This document shows, one piece after another, positions 24,868 to 33,258 of a stretch of DNA of 36,172 bases. The DNA lies in contig JAJRXF010000168.1 of the NCBI GenBank assembly GCA_024276425.1, forward strand, positions 1-36,172. Reading direction: 5' to 3'. Source of the stretch: Actinomycetes bacterium. GTDB lineage: Bacteria > Actinomycetota > Acidimicrobiia > Acidimicrobiales > SZUA-35. The notes under the pieces are model-generated. The model saw only the letters and a program-made list of their open reading frames with translations. It was not told where the DNA came from and searched no databases. Made by a program: the position numbers and the translations under genes. The first letter of the stretch is position 1. Every line of letters begins with the position of its first letter.

Positions 24868-26613
24868 TTATGGCAGGTAGCTTCCACCAGTCTGGTCAAG
24901 AATTTCTCCGAGTTTGACGATCTCAGATTCCTGCACGATGCCAACAAAGGAGCCATTGCCGTCGGTGACGGCAATGATGTCGCTGTGATGTCGATCCATC
25001 TCGGCCACGGCGTCGCGCAACGACCATGTTGGTAAGGCTGTCGGCATCTCATCGCTCAGAACCTCCGCAACCGTCGTCTGGTCCCATAGGGCCCGCTCTA
25101 TGTCCGCGCAGGCTTCGACCGAACAAAGCCCCAAATAGTCTCGACCATCGACCACCGGCACGATTCGCCGCCGTTGACCCAAGGCGTGGATCCAGACAAA
25201 CTCCGAGACCAGTGCGTCCGGGGGAACCGTCAATACGTCGGTCGTGAGGGCCGCTGCCAGCGGCATAGTAAAGCGCTGTTCTAGATGCCCAAGTCGCTCG
25301 ACCCGTTGGTCCGCAGACACCGAGGACCGGCCGGCAACAAGCTGAGAGACCGCAGCCGCGATCAGGGCTGGAACAACCGCTGACCCAACCCCCTGGATGC
25401 CGATGCCTGCGGTTGACTCTGCCACAAACATCACTGCTGCTATCGGTGTTCGATAGCCGGCGGCGATGAAGGCAGCTAGGCCCAGAACTGGCCAGATTCG
25501 ATCTGGGCTATCCCCCAAGGACAACTCGTCCAGCGCGGCAGAAACAATTCGACCAAGGAGCACACCCTGGATGGCAAGTGGAATGAACAATCCACCAGCG
25601 CCACGCGAACCAACGGTCACGATCGTGGCTAAGGCCCGAAAAACGAACAGTAGGAGGATCAGGATGAGGGTTGTCTCCCCCTCAGCCAGCCAGTCAACAA
25701 CATGGATGCCGGGACCCAGCGTAAGGGGTGCATCAAAGAGACGATCCGAAGCGAAGGCCAGTAACCCAAGAAGTGCTCCACCAAAGATTGCTAGCTTGAA
25801 TGGTTCATGGGTCTTAGCGATGGCTTTGGCTCGGCGGATTAGGGATGCATAGGCCCGACCGCCAAAGCCGGCGCCGATGCCAATGGCCACCGCTCCAAGG
25901 AGGTCACCCACACCAACCCCATTGGCCGTGACCTGACCGAGTAAAGGCTCCGGATCGATGAAGGGCAACGAAATAAAGGTCAAATAGCTGGCCGCGGAGG
26001 CGATCAGTGAGGGAAGCAGGGCTCGGTGGGCGATGTCATCGCGGTAGGGGGCCTCAAGGGCAAACATCACCCCGGTAGCGGGTGCCTGAAAAATTGCCGC
26101 GACACCAGCGGCCGCTCCGGCCGTCAGAAGAAGCCTGGCGGCATCGCGACCGAGCCAGCGATTGAGTCTGGCCTGCACGCTGAGTCCAAGTACAGAGCCG
26201 CTGTAGATTGCGGGCCCCTCCAGTCCAAGCGCTCCTCCAAACCCTATGGTGGCCGCACCGGCGATCAATCTTGCCGGAAGGAGCCGGACGGGCAGTTGGG
26301 GATAGCGCTGATGGTAAGCCGCTATGTACTCGTCCGATGTTGAGGGTGTTGTCCCCGCGCCGATATATCGAAGGGCGAGAACGGTGAGGGTGAGGCCAAC
26401 CATTGGCATCAGCGCCTGTACCGCAATCGGCAGACCGCTGACCCGGCGAAAGAGCAGTTCGAGCGTGACATACTCAAACAGACCTACGACTACGGCGACA
26501 CTCACTCCAAGCCCGACCGAGGCAACCAGCAACCGTGAGCTTTTGCCTTCAGGAAGCAATGGCTGCAGGCGTCTTGCCAGAGCAGAAGATTGGCTATCAG
26601 GGCTTTTGTTCAA
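24868..26613 (-). CDS. ClC-type chloride channel/antiporter with C-terminal CBS pair
   Basis: A membrane protein of the ClC family, 581 residues, with about ten hydrophobic segments followed by two CBS domains. The filter and gating region is GFGGALGLEGPAIYSGS with the gating glutamate of the GxEGP motif; a second motif is GSRGAGGLFIPLAIQG. The CBS pair covers roughly the last 130 residues (AALTTDVLTVPPDALVSEFV to HHSDIIAVTDGNGSFVGIVQ, shown in part) and probably senses adenine nucleotides. I chose TTG 26613 (MNKSPDSQSS) because GAGGG lies 6 bases upstream; a longer frame to 26703 overlaps the upstream gene. Overlap with that gene is 17 bases. Channel or H+ exchange cannot be decided with confidence. 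Confidence 0.92.
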   Translation of the reverse strand: MNKSPDSQSSALARRLQPLLPEGKSSRLLVASVGLGVSVAVVVGLFEYVTLELLFRRVSGLPIAVQALMPMVGLTLTVLALRYIGAGTTPSTSDEYIAAYHQRYPQLPVRLLPARLIAGAATIGFGGALGLEGPAIYSGSVLGLSVQARLNRWLGRDAARLLLTAGAAAGVAAIFQAPATGVMFALEAPYRDDIAHRALLPSLIASAASYLTFISLPFIDPEPLLGQVTANGVGVGDLLGAVAIGIGAGFGGRAYASLIRRAKAIAKTHEPFKLAIFGGALLGLLAFASDRLFDAPLTLGPGIHVVDWLAEGETTLILILLLFVFRALATIVTVGSRGAGGLFIPLAIQGVLLGRIVSAALDELSLGDSPDRIWPVLGLAAFIAAGYRTPIAAVMFVAESTAGIGIQGVGSAVVPALIAAAVSQLVAGRSSVSADQRVERLGHLEQRFTMPLAAALTTDVLTVPPDALVSEFVWIHALGQRRRIVPVVDGRDYLGLCSVEACADIERALWDQTTVAEVLSDEMPTALPTWSLRDAVAEMDRHHSDIIAVTDGNGSFVGIVQESEIVKLGEILDQTGGSYLP

Positions 26614-27394
26614 CGTGGACCCTCGTTCCTTGCGACTGGACCGTTTGCTGATTGGCGACGCGGATGAGATCCAGTTCTGCGCATAGGAGGTCATACACCT
26701 CACGGCCTACCATTTCCGTTAGTTCATCTTTGGCCTGTTCATAGAGTGGGGTTTGGCCTCCATAGGCCTCTGGGGCCTCGATGCACCACCAATTGAAGTC
26801 ATCGCCTCCGGCACCCCAATCGGCTCGTTCCCACGCCCGCACCATGACCGTATCTCGGCCGTGATCATCGGTATGAATGTCGAGGCGAATGGGGACTTGC
26901 CAACAAACGTCCGGCTTCCAATCCATTGGTCGGTCTTCACGCTCCAGGGCCGCTCGGTGTAAGGCGCAACCCGGTCCACCCGGAAATCCGCTTCGGTTCA
27001 GGAAGATGCATGCCCCATCGGCTTTACGAGTGACCCAGTCTCCCGACTTCTTCTTGCGTTTGAATGCACCGCCTTTGGCAATGGCTCGGCGACGGAATTG
27101 CCATTGATCCTCCCGCAGAAGGGCGGCATAGGCGGCGGTGCTTTCTAGGTCATCATCATCGACGAAATGCGCGCCATGTACACAGCAGCCCAGGGTCTCG
27201 GTTGGATCTGGCTCAGGCTCGATGGAGCGACAACCTGCGCCATAGATACATTCGTAACTCGAGAGCAAGAACGTTACGTCGAAGAGCCAAAGGTCTCGGG
27301 TTGAGTCGACAATGGAAAGCCAACGGTGACTGCTTGTCGTTCCCGGCGGGAGCGAGGCGGCGAAAGGAGGTTGATCAGAAAGTGGACTGCTCAC
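26597..27394 (-). CDS. Cysteine-rich conserved hypothetical protein (YkgJ/DUF3109-like cluster)
   Basis: The 265-residue product has a pattern of cysteines suited to a metal or iron-sulfur site: C49 and C55 (CIYGAGC), C70-C71 (GCCVHGAHF), C129 (GACIFLNRSGFPGGPGC to C143, ALH) and C164 (KPDVCWQVPIR). Similar proteins are common in actinobacteria, and the layout recalls YkgJ/DUF3109-type cysteine clusters, but I cannot name a function. I chose GTG 27394 (MSSPLSDQPPFAAS); the longer frame to 27481 runs under the divergent glcD start. It is transcribed ahead of the ClC gene and overlaps it by 17 bases, so the two are probably co-expressed. Confidence 0.8.
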   Translation of the reverse strand: MSSPLSDQPPFAASLPPGTTSSHRWLSIVDSTRDLWLFDVTFLLSSYECIYGAGCRSIEPEPDPTETLGCCVHGAHFVDDDDLESTAAYAALLREDQWQFRRRAIAKGGAFKRKKKSGDWVTRKADGACIFLNRSGFPGGPGCALHRAALEREDRPMDWKPDVCWQVPIRLDIHTDDHGRDTVMVRAWERADWGAGGDDFNWWCIEAPEAYGGQTPLYEQAKDELTEMVGREVYDLLCAELDLIRVANQQTVQSQGTRVHVEQKP

Positions 27395-27482
27395 GGAGAG
27401 AGAAATCGTGAAGGGTTCGCGGCATGGGTCGACCAAAGAGAACGGAGAAAATGCTGCACTTGGGCAGGCTAGCGGGCACACT

Positions 27483-28922
27483 ATGGCCGTGGATCTCTTG
27501 ATTCGGGAATTGGAAGAATCTCTTGGCCAGGATCGGGTTCGTGCCGATCGGATCGAGATTGGGTTGTTTAGTGGTGACGCATCGACCTTCGATCTTGGTC
27601 AAGCAGGCCTGGTTTGCATGCCACGCACCTCCAGTGAGGTACAGACCATCATCGAGGCCTGTAATCGGCACCAACGCCCATTTGTCGCTCGGGGTGGGGG
27701 TACCGGGCTAGCTGGGGGTGCCATTCCCTGTGGCGAGCGGCCGGTGGTTATTGCTCTCAGCGGTATGGATCAAATCTTAGAGGTTGACGTTTCAGCCCGC
27801 CTCGCTTGGGTGGAACCAGGCGTCATAAACCTGGATCTCACCCGCCACCTCACCCCGCTCGGATACCACTTCGCTCCCGACCCCTCAAGCCAGCAGGCAA
27901 GCACACTTGGCGGCAACTTGGCCAACAACTCCGGTGGCCCCCACTGTCTTTCTTACGGGGTAACCAACGCCCACATTTTGGCTATGGAATTGGTCTTGCC
28001 CGATGGCAGTGTGGCCATGATTGGTCAAGATGGTGGTGATGCGGTCGGTTATGACTTGCGTGGGATCGTCGTTGGCTCCGAAGGAATGCTGGGTGTCGCC
28101 ACCAAGATCGCAGTAAAGCTGACCCCAAACCCACCGGCGATCTCAACCTTGCTTGCTTCATTCCCGACGGTTCGCCAGGCGGCGTCGGCGGTGACATCGG
28201 TAATCGCCAACGGCTATGTTCCCGCCGCAATCGAACTCATGGACCGCAACGCAGTGAAACTCATTGAAGACTTTGTTCACGCTGGTTACCCCAGGGATGC
28301 CGAGGCGGTGGTGCTTTTGGAGTTGGACGGGCTTGAGGCTGGCGTGACCGCCACCACAAAGGAGGTCAGCCACCTGATGACAGGGGCCGGGGCGATTTCT
28401 GTTCGCTGCGCCGCCGATGATGCCGAGCGAATGCTCCTTTGGAAGGGGCGAAAGGCAGCCTTTGGAGCGATCTCACAAGCCCAACCCGATTACTACCTGC
28501 ACGACACGGTGGTGCCACGGACACGTCTGGTGGAAGTGTTGGACGAGGTCTACCGAATTGCAGAGAAGTACGAGTTGATGGTGATCAACGTATTCCATGC
28601 CGGCGACGGCAACCTTCACCCCATCCTTGCCTATGACGCACGCGAGAAGGGCAGGCTAGAACTCGTCCACCAAGCGGGCCGTGAAATCGTGGAAGCCTCA
28701 CTGGCCGCGGGCGGAGTTCTGAGTGGAGAACATGGAATTGGGGTGGAGAAACAGGCCTACATGTCACTCATGTTTAGTTCCATAGACCTGGCCCAACAGG
28801 ACTTGGTACGGACGGTCTTTGACCCCGAGCGACTTTCGAATCCTGGAAAGGTCCTTCCGACGGGAGCGACCTGCGCCGAGTTGCAATACATGAACCATGT
28901 TCCGGACGGTGTGTGGGCATGA
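27483..28922 (+). CDS. glcD: Glycolate oxidase FAD subunit GlcD
   Basis: GlcD is the main flavoprotein of glycolate oxidase, oxidising glycolate to glyoxylate, or of a related 2-hydroxyacid dehydrogenase. The PP-loop is ARGGGTGLAGGA, followed by DPSSQQASTLGGNLANNSGG for FAD binding. The C-terminal motifs are VINVFHAGDGNLHPIL and SGEHGIGVEKQAYM. I chose ATG 27483 (MAVDLLIRELEESLG, 479 residues) as it starts at the usual place; an upstream GTG at 27408 would add 25 atypical residues. The divergent cysteine-rich gene starts at 27394, so the promoters share about 88 bases. It overlaps glcE by ATGA. Confidence 0.93.
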   Translation: MAVDLLIRELEESLGQDRVRADRIEIGLFSGDASTFDLGQAGLVCMPRTSSEVQTIIEACNRHQRPFVARGGGTGLAGGAIPCGERPVVIALSGMDQILEVDVSARLAWVEPGVINLDLTRHLTPLGYHFAPDPSSQQASTLGGNLANNSGGPHCLSYGVTNAHILAMELVLPDGSVAMIGQDGGDAVGYDLRGIVVGSEGMLGVATKIAVKLTPNPPAISTLLASFPTVRQAASAVTSVIANGYVPAAIELMDRNAVKLIEDFVHAGYPRDAEAVVLLELDGLEAGVTATTKEVSHLMTGAGAISVRCAADDAERMLLWKGRKAAFGAISQAQPDYYLHDTVVPRTRLVEVLDEVYRIAEKYELMVINVFHAGDGNLHPILAYDAREKGRLELVHQAGREIVEASLAAGGVLSGEHGIGVEKQAYMSLMFSSIDLAQQDLVRTVFDPERLSNPGKVLPTGATCAELQYMNHVPDGVWA

Positions 28923-29974
28923 GTAAGGCGATGGCACCAAAACACTCAAACAGCAACCACCCATCAAAGGGTGACCTTCCCAGAACGTGGGCTGCGCAGA
29001 CCTTGGCCTTCGCAGCCGCAGTCGGAGATACGCGCCCTGTTACCTGTGTCGGAGGGCAGACTCACTGGTCCTTAGCTGGGACCGCCGACTCAACCGCAGA
29101 CAGGGTGTCTGCCCCAAGTGGGGTGGTCGATGTCTTGCCAGAGGAGATGTTAGTAAGGGTCGGAGCAGGCACCCCGCTTGTTGAGTTAGCCCAAGCCCTT
29201 TTTGCCGTTGGACAACAAGTTTGTCTTCCTCAGGATGCGGATCCTCTGGCCACTGTTGGGGGAGCGCTCGCAGTCGGCCATGGGGGTCGGCTTCAGCTCA
29301 AACTCGGACCCCCCCGTGACTCGGTTATGGAGGTGACCTACATAACCGCCCAAGGTCAGATTTCCAAATCCGGAGGGCCCGTGGTGAAGAACGTGTCTGG
29401 GTTCGATATGTGCCGCCTGCTGGTTGGCTCCTTCGGAACACTCGGATTCATTTCTGAAGTTGTACTCCGGGCCACGCCCATTCCCGCGGTCTCCCAGTGG
29501 CTGGTTGGCCCTCCACAAGCCCTGGATCCGCAGACACCTGAAGTCGACCAAAGTGCCACATCGCTCCAGACCCTTCTCCACGCTCCCGCCAGCCTCCTGT
29601 ACACACCTACCCAGACCTATGTGCTTCTAGAAGGTCACGCCATGGACGTGAAGAACGAAGCGACAATGCTTGGCACCCAGGGGTTCGAACCCGTGAGCCA
29701 AGGGCCGACTCTTTTGCCACACCGGATCTCGTGTCGCCGGGGGCAGGAATATCGGGCCGGAGTTGATAGCGGGGTCGACTTTGTCGCCTTGGGAGGAGTA
29801 GGGGTTGTAACCAGCACTCATCCCGGCCCAAAACCCCGGATCGACAGTGTCGCGGCATCGCTCAACCGGCGGCTTAAACAACACTTCGACCCAACAGGTC
29901 GGATGAATCCCGGCCGTGATGTTCTTGCTGGAACGGTGGAAACCGACTCTGCTGCCCGAGGAACGCTTCGGTGA
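28919..29974 (+). CDS. glcE: Glycolate oxidase FAD-binding subunit GlcE
   Basis: The second flavin-binding subunit, 351 residues. It has the FAD_binding_4 layout with CVGGQTHWSLAGT, VRVGAGTPLVELAQAL, QDADPLATVGGALAVGHGGR and KNVSGFDMCRLLVGSFGTLG, and it ends with FDPTGRMNPGRD, typical of GlcE. Start ATG 28919 overlaps the glcD stop as ATGA; a GTG two codons earlier is a weaker choice. Its own stop overlaps the glcF start as GTGA, so the three subunits are made in coupled fashion. Confidence 0.93.
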   Translation: MSKAMAPKHSNSNHPSKGDLPRTWAAQTLAFAAAVGDTRPVTCVGGQTHWSLAGTADSTADRVSAPSGVVDVLPEEMLVRVGAGTPLVELAQALFAVGQQVCLPQDADPLATVGGALAVGHGGRLQLKLGPPRDSVMEVTYITAQGQISKSGGPVVKNVSGFDMCRLLVGSFGTLGFISEVVLRATPIPAVSQWLVGPPQALDPQTPEVDQSATSLQTLLHAPASLLYTPTQTYVLLEGHAMDVKNEATMLGTQGFEPVSQGPTLLPHRISCRRGQEYRAGVDSGVDFVALGGVGVVTSTHPGPKPRIDSVAASLNRRLKQHFDPTGRMNPGRDVLAGTVETDSAARGTLR

Positions 29975-31137
29975 GCCTAAACCTCAATGCTGATGACCTA
30001 GCTGCTTGTGTTGGTTGTGGGCTTTGCTTGCCTCATTGCCCGACCTACCGGGTTACAAAGGAGGAGGGTTCCTCACCACGAGGCCGAATCGCGGCCATGC
30101 GAGAGGTGCAGGATCGAGGTGGCGACATAACGCCTCGCTTTATTGAAATGATCGATTCCTGCATCCAATGCCGTGGCTGCGAAACCGCTTGTCCGTCCTC
30201 GGTGCCATACGGGAGGCTGATTGAAACAACGATTGTCAGCCTGAACGACAAGGGACACTCGACTTCGCCCCGCTGGCTCGTGTCGGCACTGCGGCCGCTG
30301 GGTTCTCGCCACCTTCTTGCCCTTGGTTCCAGTGTGCTGGGGATCGCCCAGCGTCTTGGACTACAAACACAACGCTGGGGTGTTCCGCCTCTTCCGCTTC
30401 GTCGTCAGCCCCTTCGAGCCACCGGACGCGATGTCTATCTACATACGGGATGTGTGATGGATGCCTGGTACCGCCCGGTCCATCAAGCGGTCATCGACGT
30501 CCTTGGGGCCATGAACTTGGGGGCTCGGTTGGCGGAGCGGGGCGGGGATTGTTGCGGGGCACTTCACCACCATGCCGGAGATCTCAATACCGCACGGAAA
30601 CTCGCAGCGAGGACAATGAGGGCCTTCCCCGGAGCGGCTCCAATTCTGGTCGATTCCGCTGGTTGTGGCGCCGCGCTGAAGGAATACGGCGAACTGCTTG
30701 GAACTGCTGAGGCCGAGGACTTCGCCGCCCGGGTTTATGACGTTCATGAGTATGTTGAGCTGCATGCGGACCGGTTGCCCACTCCACCGGCCAAGGCTCC
30801 CTGGAGTGGTCGGGTTGTCATCCAAGATCCCTGTCATCTGCGCCACGCCCAGCGAGCCCACGATTCGGTTCAACGTCTGCTGAGTCGATTCGGATCGGTC
30901 GACATGCTCGATGATGAAGGAATGTGTTGTGGCTCAGGGGGGTCGTTCTCCCTCCAACATCCCGAGCTTGCTCGGGAGGTGCGAGACCGCAAGCATCAAT
31001 CGATCCAGAGGAGTGGAGCGTCCATCGTTGCTAGCGCGAATCCGGGATGCGCTGGCTTTCTCCAGCCCGAAGGAGCGACGACACAACACCCGATGATCCT
31101 CCTGGCCCAAGCCCTTGGATTGAGAGAGCCAACCTGA
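29971..31137 (+). CDS. glcF: Glycolate oxidase iron-sulfur subunit GlcF
   Basis: The electron-transfer subunit, 388 residues. Two 4Fe-4S motifs are present: C13, C16, C19, C23 (CVGCGLCLPHCP) and C64, C67, C70, C74 (CIQCRGCETACP). Two CCG domains follow, with TGCVMD, GGDCCGALHHHAG, DPCHLRHAQ and MCCGSGGSFSLQHPELA, as in heterodisulfide-reductase-like subunits. Start GTG 29971 lies in the GTGA overlap with glcE. It passes electrons from GlcDE to the respiratory chain. The downstream PAS gene begins 37 bases later and may be co-transcribed. Confidence 0.95.
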   Translation: MSLNLNADDLAACVGCGLCLPHCPTYRVTKEEGSSPRGRIAAMREVQDRGGDITPRFIEMIDSCIQCRGCETACPSSVPYGRLIETTIVSLNDKGHSTSPRWLVSALRPLGSRHLLALGSSVLGIAQRLGLQTQRWGVPPLPLRRQPLRATGRDVYLHTGCVMDAWYRPVHQAVIDVLGAMNLGARLAERGGDCCGALHHHAGDLNTARKLAARTMRAFPGAAPILVDSAGCGAALKEYGELLGTAEAEDFAARVYDVHEYVELHADRLPTPPAKAPWSGRVVIQDPCHLRHAQRAHDSVQRLLSRFGSVDMLDDEGMCCGSGGSFSLQHPELAREVRDRKHQSIQRSGASIVASANPGCAGFLQPEGATTQHPMILLAQALGLREPT

Positions 31138-31174
31138 AGCCAAGGCCACCAGTGATGGGTCAAAGTGACCGTCT

Positions 31175-32137
31175 GTGGACTATCTGGCAAGATCGCTCAA
31201 GAAATGGCTCGCCTTTCGCCGATACACATGGCGAAAGGGAAGGACCGTCATCATTAACTCCAAGAATGGTCGGCGCCAAACCGACAAGCCAATCGAACTG
31301 ATCTGCCGGTTCGATCTCAATAAAGCCATCATTTCCCTCAACCACGAATTCGCCTCGTTCTATCGATGCGATGCGGCGAAGATCCTTGGATCTCAACCGT
31401 TGGAACTTGACCGGGGAAGACTACGAACAGACCTAATGGCCTCGATTGGCCGCATGGAAGAATTGTCGCCCGACGCGCCGTTGGCGACTCATGAAGCCCA
31501 ACTATCAGACGCCCACGGCCGCCAGCGCTGGGTCCGCTGGACTGAACGCCTACTGCACGATCAAAGCCGAGCGGTGAGTGGATATGAGCTGCTTGGCACG
31601 GACGTCACATTGGAGCGAATGGCCGAGGAGGACGCCGCCTACCAGGCCGCCTTTGATCCCCTAACCGGTGTGCTCAACGATCGCTCGTTTGAGCACAACG
31701 CACAACGCGCCCTCAAACGAGCGGCCGGAGGCCGAGCGCCAGTCGGGGTGCTCATAGCTGACATTTCCCGCGTCGTTGATGTGGCTACCAGGCAGGTGGT
31801 ACCGGACATGGCCGTTGCTGCCGCGGACCGGATTCGAGAAGAGGTGGCGGAACGAATCGTCGGCACGTTTCGCAGCACCGACTCGGTCGGTCGCATCGGT
31901 CAAGATCGATTTGCGGTGCTTTGTCCGGATTTGCTTGGTCCAGACGTAGCCAACGCCTTAGTTCAACGACTGGAGTATGTCGTTGGAGGGCCCATGGTTG
32001 GTCTCGAGCACTTGCAGGTTCGTGCCGCCTGTGGGTGGGTTGTTTCCAATGGTGAACATGAGGTGAGCGAGATTTTGGCCGAGTTGGCCTCTCAGGTTGG
32101 AGACTCTGCGCGGTGTTCAGCCTTGGCGAGAACCTAG
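31175..32137 (+). CDS. PAS plus degenerate GGDEF domain protein
   Basis: The 320-residue product has a PAS-like region (about residues 40-145, ELICRFDLNKAIISLNHEFA) and then a GGDEF domain starting DPLTGVLNDRSF. The active-site motif is GQDRF (242-246) in place of GGDEF, so cyclase activity is unlikely. The product-binding I-site RxxD is kept as RSTD (233-236) at the right distance, so it may bind cyclic di-GMP as a receptor. It has no membrane segment, so it is cytoplasmic. GTG 31175 is the only start and lacks a clear Shine-Dalgarno sequence. Its TAG shares CTAG (32134-32137) with the convergent LOG gene. Confidence 0.85.
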   Translation: MDYLARSLKKWLAFRRYTWRKGRTVIINSKNGRRQTDKPIELICRFDLNKAIISLNHEFASFYRCDAAKILGSQPLELDRGRLRTDLMASIGRMEELSPDAPLATHEAQLSDAHGRQRWVRWTERLLHDQSRAVSGYELLGTDVTLERMAEEDAAYQAAFDPLTGVLNDRSFEHNAQRALKRAAGGRAPVGVLIADISRVVDVATRQVVPDMAVAAADRIREEVAERIVGTFRSTDSVGRIGQDRFAVLCPDLLGPDVANALVQRLEYVVGGPMVGLEHLQVRAACGWVVSNGEHEVSEILAELASQVGDSARCSALART

Positions 32138-33255
32138 TCGACCTCCAAGACGTTCGGTCCAAGCGCATGAGGAAGACCGCGGGCCGCCTTGGCTCGATGC
32201 TCACCGCCAAGCTCGTTCATTCGTCGAACCAAACGAATCAATGTGGCGAAGGAACGATTGTCAAACCCCATCACCAATCGGGGAAGTTCGACATGATCTC
32301 CATCGCTTAGCTCTGTCTGACTAATGTCGGTTGGTTCCAGAATGCCACCGGCCATGATGTGCCCAAACTGGTCATTGAGGGTACCAAGGACTGCCGGGTC
32401 GAGAGCCCGATTCAGGCGGATAACTAGACGCCCACCTACAAAACGCATGGAGTGATAACAAGAGTAGAAGTCGCAGAGGTAGTCAGCGGCGGCGATGGGG
32501 TCATTGGTATGAAAGTACAGCTCCCGATCATCGGCATTGACCAGGCCCGCATCGATCAACTCGCTTTCAACAAAGGCGGTCCAGCCCTTCCAGTAGGTGG
32601 ACTCTGGGTGATCCATCACCACAATTGGGGCCGGTGAACTCTTGCCCGTCTGGAGCAGAGTCAGCAGCTCGAAGCTCTCATCGAGGGTCCCGAAGCCACC
32701 GGGAAACAGAGCAAAGGCGTCGGTTTCTTTCATAAAAAACAGCTTCCGAGTGAAGAAATAGCGAAAGACTGCCAGCTTTTCGTCGCCTTCAATGAGATCT
32801 GCGGCCTTTTTCTCGAACGGAAGGATGATGCTCACCCCAAAACTGTTCTCGACGCCAGCGCCCTCAATGGCCGCAGTCATGATCCCCGGACCCGCCCCGC
32901 TGATAATCATCCAATCCAGTTCTGCCATCCGCCGGCTAAAGGCACTGGCTAGTTGATAGTCGGGACTCTCCGGCCCGGTTCGAGCTGATCCGAACACCGT
33001 GACCTTTGCTCGATCTTGATGTTGAGAGAACACCTTGTAGGCATTGAGGAGTTCCGCCATGGTTTGAGAGGCAATTTTCAGTTCCAGACGATCAACATCG
33101 ACCGCATCCATCTGCAGAGCCGTCACGACCATGCGGCGTATTAGGTCGTCGTTTTTGTCGGACCCGACGGAGGAAACGAGTTCGGTAATCAGCCGATCTA
33201 CCTGGCCGTCGCCAAAGGTTGTTTGAGCTCGGGGCGCGTTCATCGGGGTGCCCAT
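32134..33255 (-). CDS. LOG family protein (TIGR00730-like nucleotide 5'-monophosphate phosphoribohydrolase)
   Basis: A 373-residue protein containing a LOG-type Rossmann domain: VFGSARTG at 87-94, ISGAGPGIM near 118-126 and the signature PGGFGTLDE at 185-193. Such enzymes release the base from nucleoside 5'-monophosphates, as in cytokinin activation. This long form has an extra helical N-terminus and about 110 C-terminal residues whose role is unclear, so the substrate may differ. Start ATG 33255 is 3 bases after the fbiC stop; ATG 33243 is a shorter option. It is the last gene of the HxlR-fbiC operon. Confidence 0.92.
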   Translation of the reverse strand: MGTPMNAPRAQTTFGDGQVDRLITELVSSVGSDKNDDLIRRMVVTALQMDAVDVDRLELKIASQTMAELLNAYKVFSQHQDRAKVTVFGSARTGPESPDYQLASAFSRRMAELDWMIISGAGPGIMTAAIEGAGVENSFGVSIILPFEKKAADLIEGDEKLAVFRYFFTRKLFFMKETDAFALFPGGFGTLDESFELLTLLQTGKSSPAPIVVMDHPESTYWKGWTAFVESELIDAGLVNADDRELYFHTNDPIAAADYLCDFYSCYHSMRFVGGRLVIRLNRALDPAVLGTLNDQFGHIMAGGILEPTDISQTELSDGDHVELPRLVMGFDNRSFATLIRLVRRMNELGGEHRAKAARGLPHALGPNVLEVD

Positions 33256-33258
33256 TGA

